A stretch of 7,249 nucleotides of DNA, taken from the NCBI GenBank assembly GCA_002711555.1, contig PARQ01000020.1, forward strand, positions 1 through 7,249, given 5' to 3'. Below the pieces are notes generated by a model. That model searched no databases. It was not told the origin of the DNA and saw nothing but the letters and a program-made list of their open reading frames with translations. The translations under genes and the position numbers were made by a program. This document shows, one piece after another, positions 6,173 to 7,249 of this stretch (the stretch's first letter is position 1; each line of letters starts with the position of its first letter). This DNA is from Rhodospirillaceae bacterium (GTDB lineage Bacteria; Pseudomonadota; Alphaproteobacteria; UBA8366).

Positions 6173-7249
6173 TTATAATTTGTAAGGTTTAAGGTTAAGA
6201 TCAATCTCGCGCCCTGAAATCAGGTCAGCATTTATGCGCCCTATGGTAGGACCCAGCGTCATTCCAACATGGCCCCCACCAAAACCAACAAAAATATTCT
6301 TATGTCCGAATATATTGCCGATTCGTGGAACAGAGTCAGGCATTGATGGCCGACAACCCATCCAAATTTGCTGTTCATCTGGATGGAGGCCTTTCACCGC
6401 TCGTAATGCTCTAGGGACCATTCGACGAACTCGGGTGAAGTCTGGAGGAGCATCAGCACTAGCGAGTTCGACCCCTGACGTTAGTCTGAGACCTGTATTC
6501 ATAGGAGACAGAAACATAGAATCTTCAAAAACATTTACAGGATGGCTAAGTCCTGGTTCCGGTGTTGGCAACATAACGTGATATCCACGTTCCGCCTCAA
6601 GCGGCACTTTTATCCCTATGGTCTCAAGCAGTTTTTTTGACCATGCGCCTGCAGTTATTACCAGACGTTCCGCTGTGTATTCTCCATTGGAAGAGGTTAC
6701 GGAAACACTCTTTGGATTACTTCGCGTGATTCCAAGAATCCGTTCTGATATTCGAACACCGCCGCGGGCTAAAAATGCTTCATGCAGCCCAATCATAAGT
6801 TTACCGGGATCTAGTATATGTCCGCTATCTGGAGTTAAAAAGGCATGTTGGAAAATAGGTTTCAGGCCGTGCTCTACTTGTCCAATTTCATTCGAATTCA
6901 AGATCTCTACTTCTCGTCCTATATCATTAAGTAGTTTTAAAATCCATTGCGCTTGTCGCCAGCCCCGTTCTGTCTCAAAAACTGTGAGCAATCCAGGCTG
7001 ATGGGTTAGCCTACCCAGGCCTGTAATTGTCAATATCTGGTCGTAGTTTCTACTAGCATGAGCAAGAAGTCCTGCCTTGCGTCGCGCATTGTGTTGGACG
7101 CGACTTGGTTTAGCATTTAGGACGAGCCGTGAAAGCCACGGCATTAATTTTGGCAAGTATCGCCACCGAATCATAAGCGGACCATGTGGATTCAGTAGCA
7201 TAGACGGAACGTTCGCTATTGTGCGAGGGGTGGCGGTCGGAACACAGCT
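6173..7249 (-). CDS. FAD-dependent oxidoreductase, D-amino-acid dehydrogenase (DadA) type, 5' end outside the window
   Basis: The frame is open to the right edge, and 358 residues of the C-terminal part are visible. The first visible residues, SCVPTATPRTIANVPSMLLNP, continue directly into the conserved GPLMIRWRYLPKLMPWL, so the ATG at 7199-7201 is internal; the missing start should hold the FAD-binding GxGxxG motif. Other family marks, numbered from the window edge, are VITAGAWS (197-204), GYHVMLP (222-228), WMGCRPSMPDSVPRIG (296-311) and the FAD-contacting C-terminal GGGHVGMTLGPTIG (324-337). Members of this DAO family oxidise D-amino acids or secondary amines and pass electrons to the respiratory chain rather than to oxygen; the substrate here is not predictable. 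The gene ends 4 bases before the ABC1-family gene, so the two are probably one operon whose promoter lies outside the window. Confidence 0.93.
   Translation of the reverse strand, partial: SCVPTATPRTIANVPSMLLNPHGPLMIRWRYLPKLMPWLSRLVLNAKPSRVQHNARRKAGLLAHASRNYDQILTITGLGRLTHQPGLLTVFETERGWRQAQWILKLLNDIGREVEILNSNEIGQVEHGLKPIFQHAFLTPDSGHILDPGKLMIGLHEAFLARGGVRISERILGITRSNPKSVSVTSSNGEYTAERLVITAGAWSKKLLETIGIKVPLEAERGYHVMLPTPEPGLSHPVNVFEDSMFLSPMNTGLRLTSGVELASADAPPDFTRVRRMVPRALRAVKGLHPDEQQIWMGCRPSMPDSVPRIGNIFGHKNIFVGFGGGHVGMTLGPTIGRINADLISGREIDLNLKPYKL

Noticed and set aside
6169..6204. TTG start at 6204 for the ABC1-family gene
   Set aside because: It would add 12 unconserved residues and overlap the upstream gene by 32 bases; the ATG at 6168 directly after the upstream stop is simpler.
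6234..7001. Rightward open frames inside the DadA-like gene
   Set aside because: Antisense shadows of a well-conserved oxidoreductase.
7199..7201. ATG at 7201 as the true start of the DadA-like gene
   Set aside because: The frame stays open upstream to the window edge with family-like residues, and the FAD-binding N-terminus is missing from the shorter form.
1..7249. CRISPR array, tRNA, rRNA, transposase or phage genes
   Set aside because: No regularly spaced repeats, no cloverleaf-like sequence and no recognisable mobile-element protein on either strand.

Overview
The window looks like part of a moderately AT-rich alphaproteobacterial chromosome, possibly marine. This rests on four things. 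The nicotinamide nucleotide transhydrogenase is encoded by three genes with a split alpha subunit, as in Rhodospirillum rubrum, rather than by a fused pntA as in E. coli. There is a small DUF1127 protein. An ABC1-family kinase carries the KVAQ variant that I associate with alphaproteobacterial members. The DadA-type FAD oxidoreductase also fits. The species cannot be named from this sequence alone.

Layout: positions 1-45 probably hold the last codons of a rightward gene that starts outside the window. Positions 46-592 carry no convincing gene. They hold several operator-like palindromes and, near the end, a promoter for the DUF1127 gene at 593-781 (+). The end of that gene and its short 3' UTR fold into two hairpins: one presents UCCUCC in its loop, the other is a strong intrinsic terminator. 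The terminator's T-tract overlaps the stop codon of the convergent pnt operon. That operon (pntAA, pntAB, pntB, reading leftward from 3920 to 832) encodes a complete proton-translocating NAD(P) transhydrogenase, with key residues of all three domains visible. PntAA also carries an unusual 45-residue lysine/arginine/serine-rich tail. A 239-base divergent control region (3921-4159) separates pnt from a rightward gene for a TIGR02466-type putative 2-oxoglutarate/Fe(II) oxygenase (4160-4771). Convergent to this, on the minus strand, is a coupled pair: an FAD-dependent amine/amino-acid dehydrogenase of the DadA type (6173 to beyond the right edge), followed 4 bases later by an ABC1/UbiB/AarF-family kinase-like gene (4822-6168).

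How the genes fit together: pntAA-AB-B makes NADPH at the expense of the proton gradient. The DadA-like enzyme probably feeds electrons from an amine or amino acid towards the quinone pool, and ABC1-family proteins support ubiquinone biosynthesis, so the right-hand pair plausibly shares a respiratory/quinone theme (inference). The most interesting part is the DUF1127 gene. Its 3' end resembles the arrangement known from Rhodobacter, where a DUF1127 gene is co-transcribed with small RNAs whose hairpin loops carry anti-Shine-Dalgarno (CUCCUCCC) motifs.
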